From NCBI GenBank assembly GCA_020638135.1, contig JACKJE010000004.1, forward strand, positions 62,001 to 126,000: a stretch of 64,000 bases of DNA. Reading direction: 5' to 3'. The notes under the pieces are model-generated. The model did not search any database. It had not been told where the DNA came from and worked only from the letters and a program-made list of their open reading frames with translations. Position numbers and translations under genes: made by a program. Positions 54,036-63,108 of the stretch are shown here, one piece after another; within the stretch, counting starts at the first letter, position 1, and every line of letters starts with the position of its first letter. The DNA is from Methylobacteriaceae bacterium. GTDB taxonomy: Bacteria; Pseudomonadota; Alphaproteobacteria; Rhizobiales; Beijerinckiaceae.

Positions 54036-56009
54036 TCAGGCGGCGCGCTCCACGTCCAGCGTCGCGCGCATGGTATCCGCGTCCTGTGGGCGGGAGATCA
54101 GATAGCCCTGTCCGTGCGTGCAGCCTGCCGCCTTGACGAAGCCGAGCTGCGCCGGCGTCTCGATTCCCTCGGCGGTGACGTCGAGATCGAGCGAGCGGGC
54201 GAGATGGGCGACGGCTTGCACGATCGCCTGATTCTTGCGTTCCGGCAGGCCCGCGACGAACGCGCGATCGATCTTCAGTCCGACGGCCGGCAGGCGGCGC
54301 ACATGGTCGAACGAGGAAAAGCCCGTGCCAAAATCGTCGAGCACGATCGAGACGCCGCGCTTGTGCAGCCGCTCGATCGCCGACGCCGCGCCATTGGCCG
54401 CCAGAACGGCCGATTCGGTCACTTCCAGATGCAGGCGACTGGGCGAGAGCCGGGCGGCGCGCAGCGCGGCCTCGACGATCGTCACGATCGAATCGTCGCA
54501 GATCTGCTCGGGCGAGACATTGACGGCGACGCCGACGTCCGCCGGCCAGAGCGCGGCCTCGCGGCACGCTTCGAACATGATCCATTCGCCGAGTTCGTGG
54601 ATCAGTCCGAGGCGCTCGGCGATCGTGATGAACTGGACCGGCGGCACGAGCCCGCGCTCGGGGTGCCGCCAGCGCGCCAGCGTCTCGTTCGACTTGATGC
54701 GCCCGGTCGCCAGCTCCTGGATCGGCTGGAACTGCAGGAAGAATTCGCCGCGCCTGAGCGCGCCCTTCATGTCCTGCGCCAGCGCGCGGCGGTCGATCAC
54801 CTCCCTGTGCTCGCCATGCGCGAACAGATGGAACGCGCCATTGCGTTCGCGCTTGGCGGCGTAAAGGGCCGCGTCCGCGCGGTTGATCAGCGCGCTCGGC
54901 GTCGCGCCGTCGGTCGGCGCGAGCGCGACGCCGACGCTGGCGCGGCATTCCAGGCTGCCGCCTTCCAGCGTGAAGGCGCCGTCGAAGGCTTCCGCCAGCC
55001 GGTCGGCGAGCGTCGCCGCATCGGCCGAGGACGAAAGGCCGCGCGCGATCATCACGAATTCGTCGCCGCCGAGCCGGGCCAGCATGTCGACTTCGCGCAG
55101 ACAGACCGAGAGCCGTCCGGCCATCTGCTTGAGCAGCTGGTCGCCAGCCTGATGCCCGTAGCGGTCGTTGACCACCTTGAAGTCGTCGAGATCGATGTAG
55201 AGCAGCGCGAAGCGCTCGCCGTATTTGTCGAGCCGCTGGCAGGCCGTATCCAGCGCGCTCTCGAAGGCGACGCGGTTCGGCAGGCCGGTCAAGGGATCGT
55301 GCCGCGCCAGCGCCTCGGCGTGCGCCTGCGCGATCACGCGGGCGGCGAATTGCTGGCCCTGCGACAGGCCGGCGAGAATGATCGCCGCGCTGTAGGTCGT
55401 CAGCAGCGGCGCGATGAAATAGTCGATCGGCTGCTTGGCGCCGAGCAGCAGGCCGATGAACGAGCCGCCGACGATCGGCGTGGCGAAGGCGATCACGGCG
55501 CGCGGCAGTGTCGACAGCGCCAGCGAGCCGCCGCAGATCATGCCGGCGATGATGCAGACCAGGATGATCTGGCCGTGCTGGTCCGGGTTGAAGAACAGCG
55601 TCGCCGCCAGTCCCCAGATCGCGCCGAGCACGGCGGCATTGACGGTCGCGCTGCGAATGACCTTGGGGCCGACGGTCGCAGGCGGCAGTTTGTGGCGGCG
55701 CCGGTAGACGCGAAAGGCGACGGGCGCGCAGACCGCGGCGAGCGCGGCGAACCAGGCCGCCGGCGCGTATGCCGGTCCCTGCAGGCTGAGCGCGGCGACC
55801 AGCATCAGCCCGCTGATCAGGTTGACCACGATCATCGCCGGGGTATGGCGGGCGATCACGGCGATCTGGGCCGCGCGCAGGCGCGCCTCCAGTTCCGCGT
55901 CCAGCCCCTTGGGGCCGGCTATGGAAAAAGCGCGCGTCAGCGCCGATCGGGCCCTCAAGCAGCTGCGGCGAAACCCCCGTACGGGCAAAATTTTTGAAGC
56001 AATACGCAC
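54036..56009 (-). CDS. GGDEF-EAL cyclic-di-GMP protein with N-terminal membrane domain
   Basis: 657 residues from GTG 56009, with GAGGAG nine bases upstream; a longer frame runs into lepA but has no homology. About five or six membrane segments (AVIARHTPAMIVVNLISGLM to YSAAIILAGL) come first. The GGDEF domain has DPLTGLPNRVAFESAL and LGGDEFVMIARG, intact for cyclase activity; no RxxD inhibition site is clear. The EAL domain has NETLARW (ETL instead of EAL), VNVSPEQICDD, LEVTES, DDFGTGFSS, KIDRAFV, AEGIET and QGYLISRP, so all metal ligands seem present. It may make or break cyclic-di-GMP. It is divergent from lepA. Confidence 0.92.
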   Translation of the reverse strand: MRIASKILPVRGFRRSCLRARSALTRAFSIAGPKGLDAELEARLRAAQIAVIARHTPAMIVVNLISGLMLVAALSLQGPAYAPAAWFAALAAVCAPVAFRVYRRRHKLPPATVGPKVIRSATVNAAVLGAIWGLAATLFFNPDQHGQIILVCIIAGMICGGSLALSTLPRAVIAFATPIVGGSFIGLLLGAKQPIDYFIAPLLTTYSAAIILAGLSQGQQFAARVIAQAHAEALARHDPLTGLPNRVAFESALDTACQRLDKYGERFALLYIDLDDFKVVNDRYGHQAGDQLLKQMAGRLSVCLREVDMLARLGGDEFVMIARGLSSSADAATLADRLAEAFDGAFTLEGGSLECRASVGVALAPTDGATPSALINRADAALYAAKRERNGAFHLFAHGEHREVIDRRALAQDMKGALRRGEFFLQFQPIQELATGRIKSNETLARWRHPERGLVPPVQFITIAERLGLIHELGEWIMFEACREAALWPADVGVAVNVSPEQICDDSIVTIVEAALRAARLSPSRLHLEVTESAVLAANGAASAIERLHKRGVSIVLDDFGTGFSSFDHVRRLPAVGLKIDRAFVAGLPERKNQAIVQAVAHLARSLDLDVTAEGIETPAQLGFVKAAGCTHGQGYLISRPQDADTMRATLDVERAA

Positions 56010-56189
56010 TGTGTGATGCTCCTCGCCCACCACAGGCGAAGTGAAATTTGGCCGGATCGCCACAGCACCATGGAAAAGATAAAGCCGATTTAATGCCTTA
56101 GCGTGACTTTCGTTCAAGCCGGGCGGGATGGTTAACGAAATCTCCGCCGCGCCTTCCCTTCGCCTGCCGGCGCTGCTATCTCGCGGCGC

Positions 56190-57995
56190 ATGAGCAGCCA
56201 CCCCATCGAAAACATCCGCAATTTCTCGATTGTCGCGCATATCGACCACGGCAAGTCGACGCTGGCCGACCGCCTGATCCAGACGACGGGCGGGCTGGCC
56301 GAGCGCGAAATGGTCGAGCAGGTGCTCGATTCCATGGATATCGAGCGCGAACGCGGCATCACCATCAAGGCGCAGACGGTGCGGCTCGACTACAAGGCGA
56401 AGGACGGCAAGACCTATGTCCTGAACCTGATGGACACCCCCGGCCACGTCGATTTCGCCTACGAGGTCTCACGCTCTTTGGCCGCCTGCGAGGGTTCGCT
56501 GCTGGTGGTCGACGCCTCTCAAGGGGTCGAGGCGCAGACGCTCGCCAACGTCTATCATGCGCTCGACGCCGGCCACGAGATCGTCCCCGTCCTCAACAAG
56601 ATCGACCTGCCGGCCGCCGAGCCCGACCGCATCAAGCAGCAGATCGAGGACGTGATCGGGCTCGACGCCTCCGACGCCGTGCCGATCTCCGCCAAGACCG
56701 GCCTCGGCATCCCCGACGTGCTCGAAGCCATCGTCACCCGCCTGCCGCCGCCCAAGGGCGACGAGAAGGCGCCCTTGAAGGCGCTGTTGGTCGACTCTTG
56801 GTACGACCCCTATCTCGGCGTCGTCGTGCTCGTGCGCATCATCGACGGCGAGATGAAGAAGGGCCAGAAGATCCTGATGATGGGCACCGACGCCCATTAC
56901 GAGATCGACCGGATCGGCGTCTTCCGGCCGAAGATGGAGAATGTCGAAAAGCTCGGCCCCGGCGAGGTCGGCTTCATCACCGCGCAGATCAAGCAGGTGG
57001 CCGACACCCGCGTCGGCGACACGATCACCGACGAGAAGCGCCAGTGCGCAGAAGCGCTGGCGGGCTTCAAGCCGGCGCAGCCCGTCGTCTTCTGCGGCCT
57101 CTTCCCCGTCGACGCCGCCGATTTCGAGGAATTGCGCGCCGCGATGGGCAAGCTGCGCCTCAACGACGCGAGCTTCTCCTACGAGATGGAATCGTCAGCC
57201 GCCCTCGGCTTCGGCTTTCGCTGCGGCTTCCTCGGCCTCCTGCATCTGGAGATCATCCAGGAGCGCCTGCATCGCGAGTTCAATCTCGATCTCATCGCGA
57301 CGGCGCCCTCGGTCATCTACAAGATCTACATGACCAACGGCGATATGCTGGAAATGCACAATCCCGTCGACATGCCCGACGTCGTGAAAATCGACCGCAT
57401 CGAGGAGCCGTGGATCAGGGCGACGATTCTGACGCCCGACGATTATCTGGGCAGCGTCCTGAAGCTGTGCCAGGACCGGCGCGGCGTGCAGGTCGACCTC
57501 AACTATGTCGGCAAGCGCGCGATGGTGACGTATGACCTGCCGCTCAACGAGGTCGTGTTCGATTTCTACGACCGGCTGAAGAGCATTTCGAAGGGCTATG
57601 CGAGCTTCGACTATCAGCTGACCGATTATCGCGAGGGCGACCTCGTGAAGATGAACATTCTGGTCAACGCCGAGCCGGTCGACGCGCTGTCCATGCTCGT
57701 CCATCGCACGCGCGCGGATAGCAGAGGCCGCGCGATGGTGGAGAAGCTGAAGGAGCTGATCCCGCCGCACATGTTCCAGATCCCGATCCAGGCGGCCATC
57801 GGCGCCAAGATCATCGCCCGCGAAACCGTGCGCGCGCTGCGCAAGGACGTGACCGCCAAATGCTACGGCGGCGACGCCACACGCAAGCGCAAGCTTCTGG
57901 AAAAGCAGAAGGAAGGCAAGAAGCGCATGCGGCAGTTCGGCAAGGTCGAGATACCGCAGGAGGCGTTCATCGCGGCCTTGAAGATGGATTCGTGA
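56190..57995 (+). CDS. lepA: Translation elongation factor 4 (LepA)
   Basis: 601 residues. GTPase motifs: AHIDHGKSTLADR (G1), GITIKAQ (G2), DTPGHVDFAYEVSRSL (G3), NKIDLPAAEPD (G4). The C-terminal LepA domain has VRALRKDVTAKCYGGDATRKRKLLEKQKEGKKRMR, the positively charged tail seen in all LepA. It binds the ribosome and affects back-translocation or initiation. The frame is intact. Confidence 0.98.
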   Translation: MSSHPIENIRNFSIVAHIDHGKSTLADRLIQTTGGLAEREMVEQVLDSMDIERERGITIKAQTVRLDYKAKDGKTYVLNLMDTPGHVDFAYEVSRSLAACEGSLLVVDASQGVEAQTLANVYHALDAGHEIVPVLNKIDLPAAEPDRIKQQIEDVIGLDASDAVPISAKTGLGIPDVLEAIVTRLPPPKGDEKAPLKALLVDSWYDPYLGVVVLVRIIDGEMKKGQKILMMGTDAHYEIDRIGVFRPKMENVEKLGPGEVGFITAQIKQVADTRVGDTITDEKRQCAEALAGFKPAQPVVFCGLFPVDAADFEELRAAMGKLRLNDASFSYEMESSAALGFGFRCGFLGLLHLEIIQERLHREFNLDLIATAPSVIYKIYMTNGDMLEMHNPVDMPDVVKIDRIEEPWIRATILTPDDYLGSVLKLCQDRRGVQVDLNYVGKRAMVTYDLPLNEVVFDFYDRLKSISKGYASFDYQLTDYREGDLVKMNILVNAEPVDALSMLVHRTRADSRGRAMVEKLKELIPPHMFQIPIQAAIGAKIIARETVRALRKDVTAKCYGGDATRKRKLLEKQKEGKKRMRQFGKVEIPQEAFIAALKMDS

Positions 57996-58009
57996 AGGTT
58001 GAGTGAATT

Positions 58010-58414
58010 CTAATCTACGTCACCCCACGAAGCTCGATAGCCCTCAGATGAGGCCACAATCTTCGGCGGTTTGATTCCAGTGAGAACGTAGAGTGCTGCG
58101 CCGCCTCCTGAGATCGCGATCGTTAATCCTCCGAGGGTGAGAATTGCGAGTTTTGATGTAGGCTCGGGGTCCAATATTGCGGCAAGTATGATTACAATTC
58201 CAATGCCGCTCACCCCGAGACAACCTAGGACACGTTGCCACTCACCTGTAGACAAGCCAACTTTGAGCCCTGTGAAGAGTAGATTGTCTTCTGACAAGTT
58301 GATCCCTGCAGATGCGTCGTCAATGATGACAAAAGGCGTCTTTTCGCGATACGCGGTCGAAAGGGTCTGAAACCATCCGGCTCCCGAAGTGCGAATGATT
58401 ATTTCCTCAGCCAT
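58010..58414 (-). CDS. Hypothetical small membrane protein
   Basis: 134 residues from ATG 58414 (MAEEIIIRTSGAGWFQTLST). Two hydrophobic segments: VLGCLGVSGIGIVIILAAIL and LAILTLGGLTIAISGGGAAL. The N-terminal 60 residues are soluble and the C-terminus ends RASWGDVD. I do not recognise it. The gene is more AT-rich than its neighbours and lies between lepA and the toxin-antitoxin pair, so it is probably part of an acquired patch. No clear ribosome-binding site is seen. Confidence 0.6.
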   Translation of the reverse strand: MAEEIIIRTSGAGWFQTLSTAYREKTPFVIIDDASAGINLSEDNLLFTGLKVGLSTGEWQRVLGCLGVSGIGIVIILAAILDPEPTSKLAILTLGGLTIAISGGGAALYVLTGIKPPKIVASSEGYRASWGDVD

Positions 58415-58497
58415 GTTTTCGTCACACCGAAGCTGCGCGGTCAAGATGGTAGTCTGGCTACGGCCAAGTTGCAAAACGCAACCATAAGAGTTGAGGT

Positions 58498-58517
58498 TTG
58501 TACGCGTTCACGTACAA
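58498..58517. promoter_or_regulatory. YefM-type operator
   Basis: TTGTACG-N6-CGTACAA, a 7-bp perfect inverted repeat 8 bases upstream of the antitoxin start. Its core resembles the TGTACA hexamers to which YefM binds for autoregulation. Confidence 0.7.
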
Positions 58518-58524
58518 TCATCTC

Positions 58525-58779
58525 ATGCGCTCCACCTCCTACAGCGACCTCCGCAAGAACCTCGCCGCCACGCTCGACAGCGTGACGAACGATCACGAGC
58601 CCGTGCTCATCACGCGCGACCGCGGCAAGCCGGCGGCCGTGCTGATCTCGCTCGAGGATTTCGCGAGCTACGAGGAAACGGCCCATCTGCTGCGCAGCCC
58701 GAAGAACGCCGAGCGGCTGACGAAATCCATCGCGGAACTCGACGCCGGTAATGGCAGAGCTCGCAAGCTCGCGGAATGA
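58525..58779 (+). CDS. yefM: Antitoxin of the YefM/Phd family
   Basis: 84 residues: MRSTSYSDLRKNLAATLDSVTNDHEPVLITRDRG, then PAAVLISLEDFASYEETAHLLRSP, which is typical YefM. The N-terminal half binds DNA and the C-terminal tail neutralises the toxin. The start at 58525 is preferred over an upstream in-frame codon because the operator overlaps the upstream frame. The toxin gene follows after 94 bases filled by a palindromic repeat. Confidence 0.93.
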   Translation: MRSTSYSDLRKNLAATLDSVTNDHEPVLITRDRGKPAAVLISLEDFASYEETAHLLRSPKNAERLTKSIAELDAGNGRARKLAE

Positions 58780-58785
58780 AGGGCC

Positions 58786-58866
58786 CGTCATTGCGAGGAG
58801 CGAAGCGACGAAGCAATCCAGAGCCGGGTCGTGGCTCTGGATTGCTTCGCTGCGCTCGCAATGACG
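58786..58866. repeat. 81-bp dispersed palindromic repeat (copy 2), inside the toxin-antitoxin pair
   Basis: Same arms as copy 1 at 35271-35351 (CGTCATTGCGAG ... CTCGCAATGACG) and the same total length. It occupies nearly all of the gap between yefM and yoeB. Confidence 0.9.
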
Positions 58867-58873
58867 GTCGCCT

Positions 58874-59128
58874 ATGAGACTCGTCTTCTCCGCAAACGCC
58901 TGGGACGACTACCTGCACTGGCAGGCGACCGATCCCAAACTGCTCGCCCGCCTCAACGGCCTCATCAAGGAATGTTCGCGCACGCCGTTTCAAGGAACCG
59001 GCAAGCCGGAGCCACTACGCGGCGCGCTGTCGGGCTGGTGGTCGCGCCGTCTGACGCAGGAGCATCGGCTCGTCTATCGCGTCGAGGGCGACGATCTGCT
59101 GATCGCGCAGTGCCGGTATCACTATTGA
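58874..59128 (+). CDS. yoeB: Toxin of the YoeB/Txe family
   Basis: 84 residues: MRLVFSANAWDDYLHWQATD, then LRGALSGWWSRRLTQEHRLVYRVEGDDLLIAQCRYHY. The active-site residues of YoeB can be placed: the Glu in TQEHRLVYR, the Arg that follows and the C-terminal HY. YoeB cuts mRNA in the ribosome A-site. The protein looks intact. Its start codon is 8 bases after the inserted repeat, with no strong ribosome-binding site, so expression relative to the antitoxin may be altered. Confidence 0.93.
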   Translation: MRLVFSANAWDDYLHWQATDPKLLARLNGLIKECSRTPFQGTGKPEPLRGALSGWWSRRLTQEHRLVYRVEGDDLLIAQCRYHY

Positions 59129-59150
59129 TCGAATAAAGATGCACCCCCCC

Positions 59151-59612
59151 TCACCCCCGCCAGTACGCGCAATTCGTCAGAAACACCGTCCGCCCTTCGC
59201 GGTGGTCGATGATCCCCGAGAGCACGGCGCGGTCGCCGTAGTTCAGTTCGAAACGCGCGGACCGCGCCAGTCCCGCATTGCCGGTCACGCAGACGACCTT
59301 TCCTTCGGCGCGCAGGCCGACGATGGCGGCCTTGCCGGGGTCGGGCGTCGACAAGACGCCGACGAAGGCGACCTGCGCCTCGTAGCCGCGTCCGCTATAG
59401 GCGCGGTCGCTGCGCGCGGAAATGATCGCCCGCGTGTCGCGCGCCTCGCACTGGTTGCCGAAATAGCTGGAGGTGCAGACCGAGGCCGAGGCGGCCGGCG
59501 GCGGGGCGGGCGAGGGGTCGGGCAACGGCAAACGTCCCGTGCGTCCCATGAAGATCAGGATCGAGCCCAGGGCGAGCCCGAGCGAAATCGCTATCGTCGG
59601 CAGCCTGTTCAT
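59151..59612 (-). CDS. Membrane-anchored protein, possible OB-fold (tRNA_anti-like) domain
   Basis: 153 residues. One N-terminal membrane segment (TIAISLGLALGSILIFMG) is followed by a Pro/Ala linker and a domain with VAFVGVLSTPDPGKAAIVGLRAEG and YGDRAVLSGIIDHREGRTVFLTNC. The last part resembles the OB-fold of tRNA_anti-like proteins, but this is tentative. Four cysteines could form disulfides outside the membrane. It is divergent from pncB. Confidence 0.6.
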   Translation of the reverse strand: MNRLPTIAISLGLALGSILIFMGRTGRLPLPDPSPAPPPAASASVCTSSYFGNQCEARDTRAIISARSDRAYSGRGYEAQVAFVGVLSTPDPGKAAIVGLRAEGKVVCVTGNAGLARSARFELNYGDRAVLSGIIDHREGRTVFLTNCAYWRG

Positions 59613-59785
59613 CGCGTCCGGAACCCTCTTCGAGTGTCCCCTTGCGACCGTGCAGTCTGCCAGAAACCCTTTAAGGAACGTTTGTGGAAATACCGGACTC
59701 CCAAGGCCTTTTGGCTTTGCCGGCGCGATCGCTTATGCTCGCGGCCCTTCGAGAGGAAACGGGCCGAGAGGTCTAAAAGCGTTCA

Positions 59786-61102
59786 ATGAGTTTCACCGAC
59801 ATCGCGACCCGGACGTACAACCATTCGTTCCGGCTCGATCCGGTCCTGCGGACCCTGCTCGACACCGACTTCTACAAGCTGCTGATGCTCCAGATGATCT
59901 GGCGCCGGCATCGCGAGGTTCCCGTCACCTTCGGCATCGTCAACCGCACAGCCAATGTGCGCATCGCCGATGAAATCCCCGAAGGCGAATTGCGCGCGCA
60001 GCTCGACCACGCCCGCACCCTGCGCTTCACCTCGCGCGAAAGAATATGGCTCGCGGGCAATACGTTCTACGGCGTGAAACAGATTTTCCAGCCGGACTTC
60101 ATCGAATGGCTGGCCGATTTCCAGCTGCCGGAATACGAGCTCGAGCGTCGCGACGGCCAGTACGAGCTGACCTTCCACGGCGCCTGGCCGTATACGACCA
60201 TGTGGGAAATCCCCGCGCTCTCCATCATCAACGAATTGCGCGCGCGCAAAGTGCTGCACGGCATGGGGCGCTTCGAGCTGGACGTGCTCTACGCCCGCGC
60301 GAAAGCGAAGCTCTGGGCCAAGATCGAGCGCCTGCGCGCCCTGAAGAAGGAAGGCCCGCTGCGCGTCGGCGATTTCGGCACGCGGCGGCGCCACGGCTAT
60401 CTCTGGCAGCGCTGGTGCTGCGAGGCCTTGCAGGAAGGCATCGGCGACGCCTTCACCGGCACGTCCAACGTGCATATCGCCATGGAGATCGGCGCGGAAG
60501 CGATCGGCACCAATGCGCATGAACTGCCGATGGTCTATGCCGCGCTGGCCGGCGCCGACGAGAAGCGCGTGCGCGATTCCCGCTACAGCGTGCTGCAATC
60601 CTGGTCCGACACCTATTCCGGCAATTTGTTGGTCTTCCTGCCCGACGCCTACGGCACGACGGAATTCCTGCGCGACGCGCCGGAATGGGTCGCCGACTGG
60701 ACCGGCGCGCGGCCGGATTCCAAGGACCCGATCGAGGCGGGCGAGGAGCTGATCGCCTGGTGGGCCGCGCATGGCCGCGACCCGCATGAAAAGCTGGTGA
60801 TCTTCTCGGACGCGATGGACATCGATTCCATCGAAAAAACCTCGCGCCATTTCCGCGGCCGCGTGCGCGCCAGCTACGGCTGGGGCACGAACCTGACCAA
60901 CGATTTTCTCGGCTGCGATCCCGGCGGCGACGACCGGTTGCGCGCCATTTCGTTGGTCTGCAAGGTGATCGGGGCGGCGGGCCGGCCGGCGGTCAAGCTC
61001 TCGGACAATCCGCTGAAGGCGACGGGGCCGGAAAGCGAGATCGAGCGCTATCGCGCCATCTTTTCCGCCGCCGGCATGCGCGCGCAGCCGGTGCTGGTGT
61101 AG
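59786..61102 (+). CDS. pncB: Nicotinate phosphoribosyltransferase
   Basis: 438 residues. The start has LDTDFYKLLMLQMIWRRH; the body includes VTFGIVNRTANVRI, FHGAWPYTTMWEIPALSIINEL, DFGTRRRHGYLWQ (phosphate/His region), FTGTSNVHIAMEIG, GTNAHELPMVYAAL and SYGWGTNLTNDF. It converts nicotinate and PRPP to nicotinate mononucleotide in NAD salvage. The frame is intact. Confidence 0.96.
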   Translation: MSFTDIATRTYNHSFRLDPVLRTLLDTDFYKLLMLQMIWRRHREVPVTFGIVNRTANVRIADEIPEGELRAQLDHARTLRFTSRERIWLAGNTFYGVKQIFQPDFIEWLADFQLPEYELERRDGQYELTFHGAWPYTTMWEIPALSIINELRARKVLHGMGRFELDVLYARAKAKLWAKIERLRALKKEGPLRVGDFGTRRRHGYLWQRWCCEALQEGIGDAFTGTSNVHIAMEIGAEAIGTNAHELPMVYAALAGADEKRVRDSRYSVLQSWSDTYSGNLLVFLPDAYGTTEFLRDAPEWVADWTGARPDSKDPIEAGEELIAWWAAHGRDPHEKLVIFSDAMDIDSIEKTSRHFRGRVRASYGWGTNLTNDFLGCDPGGDDRLRAISLVCKVIGAAGRPAVKLSDNPLKATGPESEIERYRAIFSAAGMRAQPVLV

Positions 61103-61122
61103 GGCGTCGATCCGAGTGGCGA

Positions 61123-61145
61123 CCCCTCCCCACAAGGGGGGAGGG
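61123..61145. repeat. CCCTCCCC palindrome after pncB
   Basis: CCCCTCCCC-acaa-GGGGGGAGGG. Same element as 8471-8496. Confidence 0.7.
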
Positions 61146-61249
61146 AAGCGTACCCCGCGTTGCTGATCGCTCTTTCCGCCCCATATCTCCCCCGTACCCG
61201 CCGCCGGCCCGACCCCGGCGGCTTTATCTTTGAAGCGGAGCATCGCTTG

Positions 61250-62178
61250 CCCATCATTTCCATCGCCGGCGTGGCCAAGAGCTATGGCGGCTTCACGGCG
61301 CTGCACGAGATCGATCTCGAGATCGAGCGCGGCGAGATTTTCGCGCTGCTCGGCCCCAACGGCGCCGGCAAGACGACGCTGATTTCCATCGTCTGCGGCG
61401 CGGTCTCGATGAGCCGGGGCGCCGTGCGCGTCGATGGCGGGGACATCCTGCGCGACTATCGCGCCACGCGCCGCAAGATCGGCCTCGTACCGCAGGAAAT
61501 CGCGCTCGACATATTTTCGACCGTCTGGAACACGGTCAGCTTTTCACGCAGCCTGTTCGGCAAGCCGAAGGACAAGGCGCATATCGAGCGCCTGCTGCGC
61601 GATCTCGCGCTATGGGAAAAGCGCGACGCCAGGATCATCGAACTCTCCGGCGGCATGAAGCGCCGCGTGATGATCGCCAAGGCGCTGGCGCACGAGCCCG
61701 ACATTCTCTTCCTCGACGAGCCGACGGCCGGCGTCGACGTCGAAGTTGCGCCGCGACATGTGGGGGGTTGGTTCGGCGTTTGCGCGAACATGGCGTCACC
61801 ATCATTCTCACGACGCATTACATCGAGGGAGGCCGAGGAAATGGCCGACCGCGTCGGCTTCATGAAAGGCGGCCGCCTCGTGCTGGTGGAGGAGAAGACG
61901 GCGTTGATGCGCAAGCTCGGCAAGCGGCGCCTCGTGCTCACGCTCGCCGAACCCTTGGGCGCGCTGCCGGCCGCGCTCGAGGGCTGGCATGTCGAACTGG
62001 AGGACGGCGGTCGCCAGATCGCCTACGCCATGTCCGACGGCGCGGAGAAGGGCGCGGCGCAAATCATCCAGCGGCTCGGCGAGGCGGGCGTCCACATCAA
62101 GGACATGGCGATGAGCGAGAGCTCGCTCGAACAGATTTTCGTCGATCTCGTCGGCGCCGCTGCGGGAGTCAGGCATGA
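61250..62178 (+). CDS. ABC-2 type exporter ATP-binding protein (frameshifted)
   Basis: About 308 residues, starting at TTG 61250 with GCGGAG upstream. It has Walker A LLGPNGAGKTTLISIVCG, signature IELSGGMKRRVMIAKAL, Walker B ILFLDEPTAGVDVE and the H-loop in VTIILTTHYIE. Two near-by shifts (about 61745 and 61825) put the segment GLVRRLREHGVTIILTTHYI in another frame, and a third near 62160 removes the stop at 62178, so the raw frame runs on into the permease. The C-terminal DMAMSESSLEQIFVDLV is typical of drug or polysaccharide exporters. It pairs with the permease, overlapping by 4 bases. Confidence 0.88.
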
Positions 62179-62952
62179 GCGCGCCGCATTTCAACCTGCG
62201 CGGCGTCGCCACGATCTTCGCGGCGGAAATGGCGCGCACGCGGCGCACCCTCTTACAGAGCGTCGTCACGCCGGTGCTTACCACGGCGCTCTACTTCGTC
62301 GTTTTCGGCTCGGCCATCGGTTCGCACATGCGCGAGGTCGGCGGCGTCGCTTACGGCGCCTTCATCGTGCCCGGCCTCATCATGTTGTCGCTGCTCACCC
62401 AGAGCATCGCCAACGCCTCGATCGGCATCTACTTCCCGAAATTCACCGGCACGGTCTACGAGATCCTGACCGCGCCGCTGTCGGCGATCGAAATCGTCGT
62501 CGGCTATGTCGGCGCCGCAGCGGCGAAATCCATCGTCATCGGCCTCATCATCCTGGCCACCGCCGCCTTCTTCACGCCGCTGCAGATCGACCATCCCGCG
62601 ATGATGGCGCTGTTTCTCGTGCTGACGGCGGTCGCCTTCAGCCTGTTCGGCTTCATCATCGGCATCTGGGCCAAAACCTTTCGAGCAGCTCAACTTCGTG
62701 CCGGCGCTCGTCATCACGCCGCTGACCTTTCTCGGCGGCGCCTTCTATTCGATCGACATGCTGCCGCCGTTCTGGCGCACGGTCAGCCTGTTCAATCCCG
62801 TCGTCTATCTCGTCAGCGGCTTTCGCTGGAGTTTTCACGGAAGCGGCGACGTGAGCCTCGCGGCGAGCCTCGGCTTCATGACGCTGGTGATCGCGCTGTG
62901 CCTGGGATTGCTGGTGTGGATTTTCCGGACGGGGTATCGGCTGAAGCCGTAG
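62175..62952 (+). CDS. ABC-2 type exporter permease (one frameshift)
   Basis: About 258 residues with six membrane segments. MSAPHFNLRGVATIFAAEMARTRRTLLQ is the N-terminus; FIVPGLIMLSLLTQSIANAS and FTGTVYEILTAPLS are typical of the YadH-like permeases. A shift near 62685 leads to LNFVPALVITPLTFLGGAFYSIDMLPPFW and NPVVYLVSGFRWSFHG. It exports an unknown substrate with the ATPase before it. Confidence 0.9.
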
Positions 62953-62960
62953 GGACGATT

Positions 62961-63085
62961 CCCTCCCCCCTTGCGGGGGAGGGTTAGGGTGGCGGGGAAT
63001 CCTGCGAAAGATGTCAGACGTCACGCCGCAACCTCGTCGGGTTTCCCGACCCCCTCCCCCGCCCCTCCCCACAAGGGGGAGGGGA
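62961..63085. repeat. Composite CCCTCCCC palindrome
   Basis: CCCTCCCCCCTTGCGGGGGAGGG and CCCTCCCC-acaa-GGGGGAGGGG frame an inner GGGAATCCTGCG... region with GGGTTTCCCGACCCC. Same design as 29742-29840, which carries the matching TTAGGGTGG strings. It separates the exporter genes from the convergent phosphatase gene. Confidence 0.7.
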
Positions 63086-63108
63086 GACGCGCATCCTCCG
63101 CAAGTTTT

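Noticed and set aside
54036..56447. Longer GGDEF-EAL protein beginning at 56447
   Set aside because: The extra 146 residues overlap lepA on the other strand and show no family features; GTG 56009 has a good ribosome-binding site.
61160..62725. One long frame that seems to fuse the exporter ATPase with the permease
   Set aside because: The second half in that frame has no permease homology. The permease has its own ATG at 62175 in another frame, so the long frame comes from a lost stop codon.
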